DNA of 64,000 nucleotides from CAYFKJ01 sp964343605 (GTDB taxonomy: Bacteria > Pseudomonadota > Alphaproteobacteria > UBA2966), in contig CAYFKJ010000002.1 of the NCBI GenBank assembly GCA_964343605.1, positions 806,001-870,000 on the forward strand, given 5' to 3'. The notes under the pieces are model-generated. The model saw only the letters and a list, made by a program, of their open reading frames with translations, had not been told where the DNA came from and did not search any database. Below are positions 45,438 to 54,065 of this stretch, one piece after another. Both the position numbers and the translations under genes were made by a program. Every line of letters begins with the position of its first letter. The first letter of the stretch is position 1.

Positions 45438-46352
45438 GTGGCAGACGTTGTCGAAGCGGTAGAACGGGCCGGTAAGTCCAATTTCAAGGGTATTGCCTGG
45501 ATGGCGCTGGCCGGACTGTTTTTCGTTGCCATGACCGGTATCGTGCGCCACCTGGGTTCCGACATGGATGCCGTCCAGGCAGCCTTCATCCGTTATGCCT
45601 TCGGCGCCCTTTTGCTGGCGCCGGTCTACGTCCGGCTGGTCAGCCAGGGCACATTGCCGAACAACGCGGGCCTGCACGTTTTGAGGGGGGTCATCCACGG
45701 CACTGCTGTGATGCTCTGGTTTTTTGCCATGGCCCGCATCCCCATCGCCGAAGTTACGGCTATCGGGTTTGTCGCGCCCATTTTCACCACTTTGGGCGCC
45801 GCCCTGTTCCTCGGAGAGAAACTCCATGCCCGCCGTATCGGCGCCGTGCTGATCGGTTTCGGCGGAACGCTCGTTATCCTGAGGCCCGGCATTCAGGTTA
45901 TCGACATCGGCGCGCTGGCCCAATTGACCGCGGCCCCGCTGTTCGCCTTTTCGTTCCTGATCTCAAAAAAATTGACCGAGACCAACAGCAATGCCTCGAT
46001 CGTGGCCTACATGACGTTGATCGTTACGCTGATCCTGATGGTGCCCGCCATCATGGTGTGGCGCACCCCGACGCTTGAGGAGTTGTTGTGGCTCGGGCTG
46101 ATGGCGCTGTGCGCAACGGCGGGACACTACACGGTGACGCAGGCCTTTCGGGTTGCGGATATCACGGCGGTACAGCCCGTTCAGTTCCTGCAACTGGTCT
46201 GGGCTTCCATCCTCGGGCTGGTTGCCTTTGGCGAGCAGCCCGATTTCTGGACCTGGGTCGGCGCCGGCTTTGTCGTTGGCTCGGCGACCTATATCGCGCA
46301 CCGCGAGGCGGTCGCGCGGGGCCGCGCCGAACCGAAGGCGACGGTGGAGTAG
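45438..46352 (+). CDS. EamA/DMT-family transporter
   Basis: A 304-residue membrane protein with ten hydrophobic helices in two homologous halves (SDMDAVQAAFIRYAFGALLL; MARIPIAEVTAIGFVAPIF; FLQLVWASILGLVAFG). These are the marks of the drug/metabolite transporter superfamily. The start is ambiguous: the GTG at 45438 (VADVVEAVERAG) is used; an ATG at 45387 would add 17 residues with little relation to the family. The gene is divergent from the SDR gene. Substrate unknown. Confidence 0.85.
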   Translation: MADVVEAVERAGKSNFKGIAWMALAGLFFVAMTGIVRHLGSDMDAVQAAFIRYAFGALLLAPVYVRLVSQGTLPNNAGLHVLRGVIHGTAVMLWFFAMARIPIAEVTAIGFVAPIFTTLGAALFLGEKLHARRIGAVLIGFGGTLVILRPGIQVIDIGALAQLTAAPLFAFSFLISKKLTETNSNASIVAYMTLIVTLILMVPAIMVWRTPTLEELLWLGLMALCATAGHYTVTQAFRVADITAVQPVQFLQLVWASILGLVAFGEQPDFWTWVGAGFVVGSATYIAHREAVARGRAEPKATVE

Positions 46353-46414
46353 TTGTGAATCTGGCCGCCGGCGGCTAAACAACCCCCGTGTGTATTTAAA
46401 TTTGGAGTTGAGTG

Positions 46415-47092
46415 ATGTCCGCGGAACAACCGGTGTGGCAGCCCCTGGAGGGGTATGAGGAATATCCCGCTGAAGAGATGAAACGCCGTTCGGCCGAGTT
46501 TCTGGAACTCATGAAACGCCGCCGCAGCGTCCGCGAATACGACCAGCGACCCGTGCCGCGGGACGTCATCGAAGATGCTCTGGCGGCGGCGATCACGGCG
46601 CCGTCGGGCGCCAATCTGCAGCCCTGGCATTTCGTCGTCATCACCGACCCCGAAAAAAAGCGGGAAATCCGCATCGCCGCCGAGGAGGAAGAACAGGAAT
46701 TCTACAACGGCCGGGCGCCCGAGGAATGGCTCGACGCCTTGGCTCCGCTCGGTACGGACGAGCACAAGCCGTTCCTTGAGCACGCCACCCTGATTGCCAT
46801 TTTCGCCCAGCGTCACGGCAAGCTGGCGGACGGCCGGAAGGTCAAACATTATTACGTCCCGGAATCGGTGGGCATCGCGTCGGGCTTTTTGATAACGGCG
46901 CTTCACACCGCAGGCCTGGTTACGCTCACCCATACGCCCAGTCCGATGGCGTTTCTCAACGAAATCTGCGGCCGCCCGGACAACGAGAAGCCCTATATCC
47001 TGTTGGTCTGCGGCTATCCGGCGGAGGATTGCAAAGTGCCGGAACACGGCGGAAAGCGCCATCCCTTCGACCAGGCCGTGACCTGGCTATAG
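46415..47092 (+). CDS. Nitroreductase-family FMN protein
   Basis: A 225-residue FMN-binding protein with the family's FMN-phosphate segment KRRRSVREYDQRPVP (about residues 30-44), SGANLQPWHFVVI and the C-terminal ILLVCGYPAED with GGKRHPFDQ. The long helix insertion EEEEQEFYNGRAPEEWLDAL resembles the iodotyrosine-deiodinase-like subgroup. The ATG at 46415 is preceded by GGAG. Substrate unknown. It precedes the molybdenum hydroxylase genes by about 90 bases. Confidence 0.88.
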   Translation: MSAEQPVWQPLEGYEEYPAEEMKRRSAEFLELMKRRRSVREYDQRPVPRDVIEDALAAAITAPSGANLQPWHFVVITDPEKKREIRIAAEEEEQEFYNGRAPEEWLDALAPLGTDEHKPFLEHATLIAIFAQRHGKLADGRKVKHYYVPESVGIASGFLITALHTAGLVTLTHTPSPMAFLNEICGRPDNEKPYILLVCGYPAEDCKVPEHGGKRHPFDQAVTWL

Positions 47093-47181
47093 CCCTCGAT
47101 CTCGGGAATTTGACGCAAAGTGCCTTGTTCTCGGGCACCGGGTCTCCAACATTAGGCTAGGTGCTTTCCGGGGAGGAATTT

Positions 47182-47646
47182 TTGGCGCTTCTTGACGTTA
47201 ACGGACAGTTGCTGCGAGCGGAGGTCGAGGACGACACACCGCTTCTTTGGGTATTGCGCGACACGCTCGGATTGACCGGCACCAAGTTCGGTTGCGGCGT
47301 GTCGGCTTGCGGCGCTTGCACCGTCCATGTCGACGGCGAAGCCGTCCGCTCCTGCAGTATGACCGTTGCCGATGTCGCCGGCAGCAAGATCACCACCATC
47401 GAAGGATTGGGCCCCGGCGAAGACATGTTGCATCGCGTCCAGCAGGCCTGGATCGACCATCAGGTACCCCAATGCGGTTACTGCCAGTCCGGCATGATAA
47501 TGGCGGCGGCCGCGTTGCTGGAGAAAATTCCCGAGCCCACCGATCAGGAGATCGACGACAACATCACCAACGTTTGCCGCTGCGGCACCTATTCCCGCAT
47601 CCGCGCCGCCATCCACGCAGCGGCCGAAAATACTGGGGAGGGCTGA
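47182..47646 (+). CDS. (2Fe-2S)-binding subunit of a molybdenum hydroxylase (IorA-like)
   Basis: A 154-residue small subunit with the plant-type cluster CGVSACGACTVHVDG (about residues 34-48) and the second, helical cluster CGYCQSGMIM and CRCGTYSRIRAAI (about 97-147). It starts at a TTG (47182) after GGGGAGG. It passes electrons from the molybdopterin subunit to an acceptor. The two-subunit organisation without a FAD subunit matches isoquinoline 1-oxidoreductase and related membrane-associated enzymes, which use cytochromes or quinones as acceptors. It is followed two bases later by the large subunit. Confidence 0.88.
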   Translation: MALLDVNGQLLRAEVEDDTPLLWVLRDTLGLTGTKFGCGVSACGACTVHVDGEAVRSCSMTVADVAGSKITTIEGLGPGEDMLHRVQQAWIDHQVPQCGYCQSGMIMAAAALLEKIPEPTDQEIDDNITNVCRCGTYSRIRAAIHAAAENTGEG

Positions 47647-47648
47647 GG

Positions 47649-49928
47649 ATGGCGCTCAGCCGCAGAAAGTTCCTGCTGGCCAGCGGCGTGGCCGTGGGCG
47701 CGTTGGCGGTGGGTTACGTGGCGCTTCGCGAAAACGAAGATCCCCGCGCCGTCTTTCAGAAAACCGCCAAGGCGGGTGAGATCGCCCTAAACGCCTGGGT
47801 CAAGATCGACGCCGAGGGCGTCGTCACGGTCGCGCTGCCGCGTCACGAAATGGGTCAGGGCATCCACACCGCCTTGGCCATGCTGGTGGCGGAGGAACTG
47901 GAGGCGGATTGGGCTGACGTCCGGGTCGAGGACATACCCGTCCACCCCGTCTACGCGAACCGGGCGCTGCTCAAATCCAGCGTGCCGTTTACAGACGCCT
48001 ACCATCGGGGCGAAGACACCATCAGCTCGGACTTCATGGGCTGGCTCGCCGGAATGCTGGGCGTGCAGGTGACCGGCGGCAGCACCAGCGTGCGGGACGC
48101 CTGGGAACCCATGCGCCGGGCCGGCGCCGCGGCAAAAGCCATGCTTATTTCGGCCGCGGCGCAAAAATGGGGCGTCACGGAAACCTCTTGCGTGATCGAC
48201 AGAGGCGTCGTCAGTCACCTGGGCTCGTCCCGCAAGGCGGGTTTCGGTGATCTTGCCGGTATCGCCTCCACCTTGCCGCCACCGCAAAATCCACGGCTCA
48301 AGAACCCGGCGGATTACCGCCTGATCGGCAAGCCTGTTCAGCGCCTGGACGTCGTGGAGAAAACGACCGGTAAAGCGCTTTTCGGCGTGGATATGCAATT
48401 CGAAGGGATGGTTTACGCCGCCGTCCGCAACGCACCGGTTTTCGGCGACATGCTCAAATCTCATGACGCCTCGGCGGTTGCCGGCATGCCGGGGGTCATC
48501 GGTGTGGTCCCCTTGTCAGGTGCCGTCGCCGTGGTCGCCGACAGTTGGTGGCACGCCAAGAAGGCGGTTGATGCCTTGCCCGTGAAATTCGATGGCGGCG
48601 GGTCCACCGGTCTCGACACCGACAAAATATTCGAGATGCTGACGGATGAGGTCTCCGGCGACGGTGGGTTCAATTACCGCGACGACGGCGATGCCGAAGA
48701 GGTCCTCGACAGGGCCGAGGAGAAAATCGAGGCGACATACAAAGCGCCTTATCTCGCCCACGCCTGCATGGAACCCATGAATTGCACGGCCCGCGTGGAA
48801 ATGGCGGGCAACAAGCCTGCGGGCGTCGAGCTTTGGATGCCCAACCAGGCGCCCTTCCTGATGCGATTTTTGGCAGCCCGGATTGCCGACGTGGACATGG
48901 ACCGCGTGACGGTCAACACGACCTACCTCGGCGGCGGGTTCGGGCGTCGCGCGGAGGGCGACCTCGCTGAGCAAGCGGTGGCCGTGGCTCTGACCGTGCC
49001 GGGAAAAGTCGTCAAGGTTTTGTGGTCGCGGGAGGAGGACATCCAGCATGACATGTACCGGCCCGCGGTCATGAGCCGTTTTACGGCGGCAGTTGACACT
49101 CAAGGGCGCCCGACCGCATTGCACAATCGTCTTGCCGGACAGGTGGTGACGAAATCCATCACGGGACGCATCCTCCCGTTCGCCGCCGTCGACATGCCGG
49201 ACAACTCCTCTGCGGAGGGTTCGGCGGATATGCCTTATCGCATCCCCCACCTGCGCGTCGATCATGTCCCCGTAGACTTGCCCGTACCGGTGGGATTCTG
49301 GCGCAGCGTCGGTCATTCCTACACCGCCTTTTTCGTCGAAAGCTTCATGGACGAATTGGCAGTAAAGTCCAGCCGCGATCCCTATGCCTATCGCCGTGAG
49401 CTCTTGGACAGCCATCCCGACTTTCAGGCGGTGATCGACAAGGCGGCGCGCGCCGCGGACTGGGACAAACCCTTGGGCACCGGACGCGGCCGGGGTATCG
49501 CACTCCATGAATCGTTCGGCTCGATCGTCGCTCAAGTCGCTGAAATCACACTGGGCGAGGGCGGTTCGTTTTCACTGGACCGTGTCGTGTGCGCCGTGGA
49601 TTGCGGGCGGGTGATTAATCCCGATACCTGCATCGCGCAGATCGAGAGCGGCATCGTCTTCGGCCTCACTGCCGCCCTGTTCGGTGAAATCACGTTGAAG
49701 GACGGCCGGGTCGAGCAGGAAAATTTCCCCGACTATGAAATGATCCGCATGGCGCAGTCACCCAAGGTCGAGGTTCATCTCGTCCCCAGCGGCCGACCGA
49801 TCGGCGGCATCGGCGAGGTTGGCACACCCCCCATCGCGCCGGCTCTTGCCAACGCCATATTCAATGCCACCGGAAAGCGCGTGCGCGAACTGCCGCTGTC
49901 GAAGGCCGGCTTCGCTCTCGAAACCTAA
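47649..49928 (+). CDS. Molybdopterin-binding subunit of a Tat-exported hydroxylase (IorB-like)
   Basis: A 759-residue large subunit. The N-terminus has a twin-arginine signal (SRRKFLLASGVAVGALAVG), so the complex works in the periplasm or on its membrane face. Molybdenum-site segments are TYLGGGFGRRAEGD and the C-terminal GGIGEVGTPPIAPALANAI with the catalytic Glu. The duplicated domain start (EMGQGIHTALAMLVAEEL; YRPAVMSRFTAAVDT) is typical of IorB and related aldehyde or N-heterocycle oxidoreductases. Substrate not predictable. Its stop overlaps the convergent GGDEF/EAL gene. Confidence 0.9.
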   Translation: MALSRRKFLLASGVAVGALAVGYVALRENEDPRAVFQKTAKAGEIALNAWVKIDAEGVVTVALPRHEMGQGIHTALAMLVAEELEADWADVRVEDIPVHPVYANRALLKSSVPFTDAYHRGEDTISSDFMGWLAGMLGVQVTGGSTSVRDAWEPMRRAGAAAKAMLISAAAQKWGVTETSCVIDRGVVSHLGSSRKAGFGDLAGIASTLPPPQNPRLKNPADYRLIGKPVQRLDVVEKTTGKALFGVDMQFEGMVYAAVRNAPVFGDMLKSHDASAVAGMPGVIGVVPLSGAVAVVADSWWHAKKAVDALPVKFDGGGSTGLDTDKIFEMLTDEVSGDGGFNYRDDGDAEEVLDRAEEKIEATYKAPYLAHACMEPMNCTARVEMAGNKPAGVELWMPNQAPFLMRFLAARIADVDMDRVTVNTTYLGGGFGRRAEGDLAEQAVAVALTVPGKVVKVLWSREEDIQHDMYRPAVMSRFTAAVDTQGRPTALHNRLAGQVVTKSITGRILPFAAVDMPDNSSAEGSADMPYRIPHLRVDHVPVDLPVPVGFWRSVGHSYTAFFVESFMDELAVKSSRDPYAYRRELLDSHPDFQAVIDKAARAADWDKPLGTGRGRGIALHESFGSIVAQVAEITLGEGGSFSLDRVVCAVDCGRVINPDTCIAQIESGIVFGLTAALFGEITLKDGRVEQENFPDYEMIRMAQSPKVEVHLVPSGRPIGGIGEVGTPPIAPALANAIFNATGKRVRELPLSKAGFALET

Positions 49929-51790
49929 TTTACCAGTTCGGCTTTCGCGGTATTCAACCAGTCGCGAAAATCCTGCTCTGGAAGCGGGCGGCTGTAGAAA
50001 TAACCCTGAATGGCCTCGCATTCGAGATCGGCCAGGGCGTCTATCTGATCACGGGTTTCAACGCCCTCCGCCACGGCATTCATGTCGAAACACCGGCCCA
50101 GCTCAAGGATGGCCTTGGCCACGGCGGCGTCGTGGGACGAATTGGCTAGTTCGTCGACGAAAATCTTGTCGATTTTCAGTGTCGAGATGGGGAACTGCTT
50201 GAGGTACATGAGCGACGAGTAACCGGTCCCGAAATCATCAATCGCCACCTGGGCGCCAAGCGAGGTGATCTGGTTCAGCTTAACGGTCGTCTCCTCGGTA
50301 TTGCTGATCATGGCATGCTCGGTGATCTCCAGGACCAGCCATTTGGGGTCCAATCCGGTTTCCTCCAACGTCGTTGAAACCGATTGTACGAAGTCTGCGT
50401 CGTTGAACTGAAGCGGCGACACGTTGACCGAAATTTTGAATTCACCGAGGCCGCTGTTCTGCCACGACTTGGCGTCGCGGCAGGCAGCCGCCAAAACCAG
50501 CTTGCCGATTTCGGCGATCAGTCCTTTCTCTTCGGCCGGGACGATAAATTTGTCGGGGAAGACCAAACCCTTCGTCGGGTGGTTCCAGCGCACAAGTGCT
50601 TCGGCGCCGACGACCTGTCCGGTCCTGGTACTGATCTGCGGCTGGTAGAAATTGCAAAATTCCTGCCGGACGATGGCGAGCCGAAGATCGTTTTCCAGGA
50701 TCAGGGCTTCACGCGCCTTGGCGTCGAGGACGCCGTCAAAAAACTGGTAGACCCCGCGGCCCCGTTTTTTCGCTTCGTACAAGGCGTTGTCACACAGCCT
50801 TATCAATTCGTCCGGATCGGCGGCATCCTTGGGGTAGCGGCAAATCCCGATGCTTGTGCCGACATTGATCAAGCTGCCGTCCAGCGTTGCCGGTTCGGAC
50901 ATCATCTCCAGAATGCGCTCGGCAAGTATGGCGATTTGGCTCGAATGATCGAAATTCGTGGCGATGATGGCGAACTCGTCGCCGCCGATGCGCGCCACCG
51001 TATCGGTTTCACGCACGCACTTGTTGAGGCATTCGGCAAAGTAGACCAAAAGCGCGTCGCCGGTAGGGTGACCGTAGGAGTCGTTGACCTCCTTGAACTT
51101 GTCCAAATCCAGCAACAACAGGGCGACTTCCTTGCCCTCGCGGTCGGAATTCTTGATGGCGCTCGCCAGTTGGCGCTGAAACTCGCTGCGATTGGCAAGC
51201 TCGGTGAGGGGGTCGAAAAGTGCCGCTTGCCGAATTGCCGCATCCGCTTTCTTGCGCTCGGTAATGTCCCTGATCACGCAGGTGTACTTGGTCGTCCCGG
51301 AGATCGTCATCTGGGAGACGGAAAGCTCCACGGGAAAATGCCTGCCGTCGCTCCGAATGCCTGTGCACTCGACGTGATCGCCGTCCGCCAGCAAATGGAA
51401 CAGGGCCGGTTCGATCTTGCGGCCGCCATGAATTTGGTCGATTTCCGTTATCAAACGACCCAAATTGGTGCCTGCCAATTGGGTTCTTTCAAAACCCAGC
51501 ATGGCGGTTGCCGAAGCGTTGATCGAATCGATCGTGCCGTCGGGCTCGACGGTCAAAATGGCGTCGCTTACCGCGTTGAGAACGGCATGAGTCCGGGCCG
51601 CGTGATCGGCAGCTTGCTGGGAGGCGCCCTCCGCCAGTTCCTTTGCAACGGAAAGCTCTTCGGCAATGGCGATGGTGTTGGCGGCATCGTTCTGAATGCG
51701 CCTCGTGAAATCCTCCATTTCGAGGACACGGCGCTTCAGTTCAGCAGCTTCATCGGCCGACAAAACGTTATCGGGGGTCGGGGCGCTCAC
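49925..51790 (-). CDS. PAS-GGDEF-EAL protein (c-di-GMP signalling)
   Basis: A 621-residue cytoplasmic protein. A coiled region (about 1-65) precedes PAS (about 70-185, TIDSINASATAMLGFERTQL), GGDEF (about 190-350) and EAL (about 370-610). The cyclase signature reads RIGGDEFAIIA, so it is intact GGDEF; the EAL domain has VVGAEALVRWNH and DDFGTGYSSLMYL, also intact. Both synthesis and hydrolysis of cyclic-di-GMP are possible. The start is the GTG at 51790 behind GAGGAAGA; a TTG at 51814 is an alternative. Stops of this gene (TAG) and the convergent large hydroxylase subunit (TAA) overlap. Confidence 0.92.
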   Translation of the reverse strand: MSAPTPDNVLSADEAAELKRRVLEMEDFTRRIQNDAANTIAIAEELSVAKELAEGASQQAADHAARTHAVLNAVSDAILTVEPDGTIDSINASATAMLGFERTQLAGTNLGRLITEIDQIHGGRKIEPALFHLLADGDHVECTGIRSDGRHFPVELSVSQMTISGTTKYTCVIRDITERKKADAAIRQAALFDPLTELANRSEFQRQLASAIKNSDREGKEVALLLLDLDKFKEVNDSYGHPTGDALLVYFAECLNKCVRETDTVARIGGDEFAIIATNFDHSSQIAILAERILEMMSEPATLDGSLINVGTSIGICRYPKDAADPDELIRLCDNALYEAKKRGRGVYQFFDGVLDAKAREALILENDLRLAIVRQEFCNFYQPQISTRTGQVVGAEALVRWNHPTKGLVFPDKFIVPAEEKGLIAEIGKLVLAAACRDAKSWQNSGLGEFKISVNVSPLQFNDADFVQSVSTTLEETGLDPKWLVLEITEHAMISNTEETTVKLNQITSLGAQVAIDDFGTGYSSLMYLKQFPISTLKIDKIFVDELANSSHDAAVAKAILELGRCFDMNAVAEGVETRDQIDALADLECEAIQGYFYSRPLPEQDFRDWLNTAKAELVN

Positions 51791-52004
51791 GCGGTCTTCT
51801 TCCTCAAATACCAAGCCAAATTACCGCCCCCGGTAACGATCCTAGCTCGTGCGGAACTTTTCCCGAATGCCTTTGGCACGAGCAGATGAAGAAAATAACT
51901 AGCACAAAGAGGCCATACGACAACGATATATCGTTACCGATTTATCAAAATTTGTAGCTAAATTTTCCCGGTGTAGCTGGAGAGTTGAGACATTGTCGTT
52001 CGGA

Positions 52005-52814
52005 TCAATTCGAGGGCGATCCCACGTCGAGAAATCGACATGGCGTGATAAAATTGTCTTGGTATTGCGCACATGTCTTTAAAAACGCCCCCTCCTGCAA
52101 TCGCTTTTCCAAGTGCCCGTTGAAACGGTCGAACAAGGCTTTGTTGACGGATTTTTTCGAAAAGATGAAGTGGAGCAAATCGACATCCGCACGGACCAGT
52201 TTGTAGTTAGATCGGAAGGCTTCCGTTCCTACATGTCCGGCGAATTCGCTCGGATTTCCCAACACACCCTCAACCCGGCGGTACTTCAAGATATCGGGCA
52301 GCAATTCCGATCTCGGCACGACCAGGATCTGTTTCTTGTACTTCTGATCATCGAGGATCGCGCGGATTTTGTTCGTATAATGCCAGCCGAGCACAACGCC
52401 GAGCCGATTGCCGTTTTGCAGGAATTCATTCAAGTCGGTAGCTATAAGCGGCGTGTCATTCAAGACGATGACGGTGTGAGGATGCCCTCTATAGGAATGG
52501 GTGTAGTGGGCGAAGCCGGTCCGTTCGCTTTTGAGGCTGGCGCCCATGGCAATATCCAGTTTGCCGTTCTTGACCTCGAGCAGGGTGCGGCTCCAGGGCC
52601 GGACCGTAAATCCCACGGTGCAGCCCGTATCTGCCAATGCGGTTCGCAGGATATCGACATCAAGTCCGGTCATTCGGCCGGTCGTGTCGGGATATTGAAA
52701 CGGGTCTGATTCGTATCCCACCTTGAAATGACATTTTTCGGTGGCGGCGACGTCTTGAGGCTGCGCGAGAATCGAGAGCAACAAGACAGTGAGGAACTTT
52801 CCCGAATACTTCAT
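52005..52814 (-). CDS. Periplasmic solute-binding protein family 3
   Basis: A 269-residue protein with a signal peptide (about 1-24, KFLTVLLLSILAQPQDVAA) and the type 3 binding-protein pattern: GYESDPFQYPDTTGRMTGLD, LDIAMGASLKSERTGFAHY and a C-terminal KALFDRFNGHLEKRL. No permease gene is adjacent, so it may act with a remote transporter or with a sensor such as a membrane GGDEF protein. Odd features include two Cys near the start of the mature chain (EKCHFKVG, ADTGCTVGF). Ligand unknown. Confidence 0.82.
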   Translation of the reverse strand: MKYSGKFLTVLLLSILAQPQDVAATEKCHFKVGYESDPFQYPDTTGRMTGLDVDILRTALADTGCTVGFTVRPWSRTLLEVKNGKLDIAMGASLKSERTGFAHYTHSYRGHPHTVIVLNDTPLIATDLNEFLQNGNRLGVVLGWHYTNKIRAILDDQKYKKQILVVPRSELLPDILKYRRVEGVLGNPSEFAGHVGTEAFRSNYKLVRADVDLLHFIFSKKSVNKALFDRFNGHLEKRLQEGAFLKTCAQYQDNFITPCRFLDVGSPSN

Positions 52815-52902
52815 TGGAGTTCAACCTCCGTGCATGGGATCGACGCCAGCTAAATCATAGCAGCAATGAACCAACTCCGGCGAACTTCCGCCCATTCGTT
52901 GG

Positions 52903-53391
52903 CTACTCCAATAGAACGGCAGCAATGTCCGGATGCTTCGACATTGCCACGTCGACTGGCGTGCGGCCCTTGCCGTCTTCCACGGTCGGGTCGGCGCCGG
53001 CCTCCAGCAGTGTGGCGACGACATCGGCATTCCCACTCGCCGCCGCCCAATGCAAGGCGGTTCCGCCCTTTGCATCGACCGCACTCGCGCTGCCGCCCTT
53101 GGCGAGGAAGGCGCGTACGATCGGCGCGTACCCCTTTTTTACGGCTTCGATGACGTTGGCGTCGTCGGAGACGGACGTATTCCAGGCTCCGTACTCCAGG
53201 TACTTCACCTCGCCATTCTCAACGGCCTGGGCGATGGGGTGGTAGACCTGGGCCACCGTATCGACGATATGAGCACCGTCGCCATGAGCCAGCGCCGCCG
53301 CTTCCGCACTTACGCGGGCGTCGAACCCGTCGACGCGACCGCCATTCGGCGAAATGACAAAGAAGCGTTTTGGCATACCGTTCATGGCCAT
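52903..53391 (-). CDS. Ankyrin-repeat protein
   Basis: A 162-residue protein whose C-terminal half has two to three ankyrin repeats (AVDAKGGTALHWAAASGNAD; TVEDGKGRTPVDVAMSKHPD), preceded by a degenerate one (GYAPIVRAFLAKGG). The N-terminal part (residues 1-65) is not recognised. Ankyrin repeats mediate protein contacts; the partner is unknown. It lies upstream of the solute-binding protein gene and is divergent from the HD-domain gene. Confidence 0.85.
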   Translation of the reverse strand: MAMNGMPKRFFVISPNGGRVDGFDARVSAEAAALAHGDGAHIVDTVAQVYHPIAQAVENGEVKYLEYGAWNTSVSDDANVIEAVKKGYAPIVRAFLAKGGSASAVDAKGGTALHWAAASGNADVVATLLEAGADPTVEDGKGRTPVDVAMSKHPDIAAVLLE

Positions 53392-53498
53392 TGAGTTGAG
53401 GCGCGCAACGGGCGCGTCAAGCCCGGCGAACGCATGAAATTTGGGCTATGATATCCGATATTCGTCTTGCAGCGACGACAGTGAGGGGGAGGGTGGAC

Positions 53499-54062
53499 AT
53501 GGAAACAGTCGATTTCGTCCATATGGAAGACGGGACACGCGAAGAGTACGAATTCCTCGACGTTTTGGAGCGCGAATACACCTCGGGCGTCGCTGACAGG
53601 GTGCTCGAACACTTGCTGGGATTGGATCAGTCGGTGGCCGGCTACAAGGTCACGCGGCTCGGCCATAGTTTACAGACCGCCGCGCGCGCCGAACGCGACG
53701 GTGCCGACGAGGAAATGGTCGTTGCCGCCCTGTTGCATGACATCGGCGATCAGTTGGCGCCCTACAATCACGGCGATATGGCCGCCGCCATCCTCAAACC
53801 TTACGTTTCGGAGCGGACGCACTGGATCATCCGCCATCACGGCATCTTCCAGAGCTACTACTACATTCACCATTTCGGCGGCGACCGGAATATCCGCGAC
53901 CGCTATGCCGATCACGAGCATTACCAGGCGACCGTCGAGTTCTGCCACGAATGGGACCAGAAAGCCTTCGATCCCGATTACGACACGCCGGACCTCGAAT
54001 ACTTCGAGCCCATGGTGCGTCGCTTGTTCGAACGCGAAGCTTTGGTGGAAGACCGAAACTGA
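53499..54062 (+). CDS. HD-domain protein, possible di-iron oxygenase of the PhnZ/MIOX type
   Basis: A 187-residue protein whose histidines follow the HD-domain order: His in RLGHSLQTAARA, His-Asp in ALLHDIGDQLAP, His in YNHGDMAA, His pair in IIRHHGIFQ, and Asp in EWDQKAFDPDYD. This arrangement, with short helical spacing, resembles the PhnZ/myo-inositol-oxygenase-like branch of HD proteins that use a mixed-valent di-iron site instead of hydrolysing phosphates. Aromatic residues follow the His pair (YYYIHHFGG). The start at 53499 has GGGGGAGGG upstream. Function is not known. It is convergent with sat. Confidence 0.82.
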   Translation: METVDFVHMEDGTREEYEFLDVLEREYTSGVADRVLEHLLGLDQSVAGYKVTRLGHSLQTAARAERDGADEEMVVAALLHDIGDQLAPYNHGDMAAAILKPYVSERTHWIIRHHGIFQSYYYIHHFGGDRNIRDRYADHEHYQATVEFCHEWDQKAFDPDYDTPDLEYFEPMVRRLFEREALVEDRN

Positions 54063-54065
54063 CGC

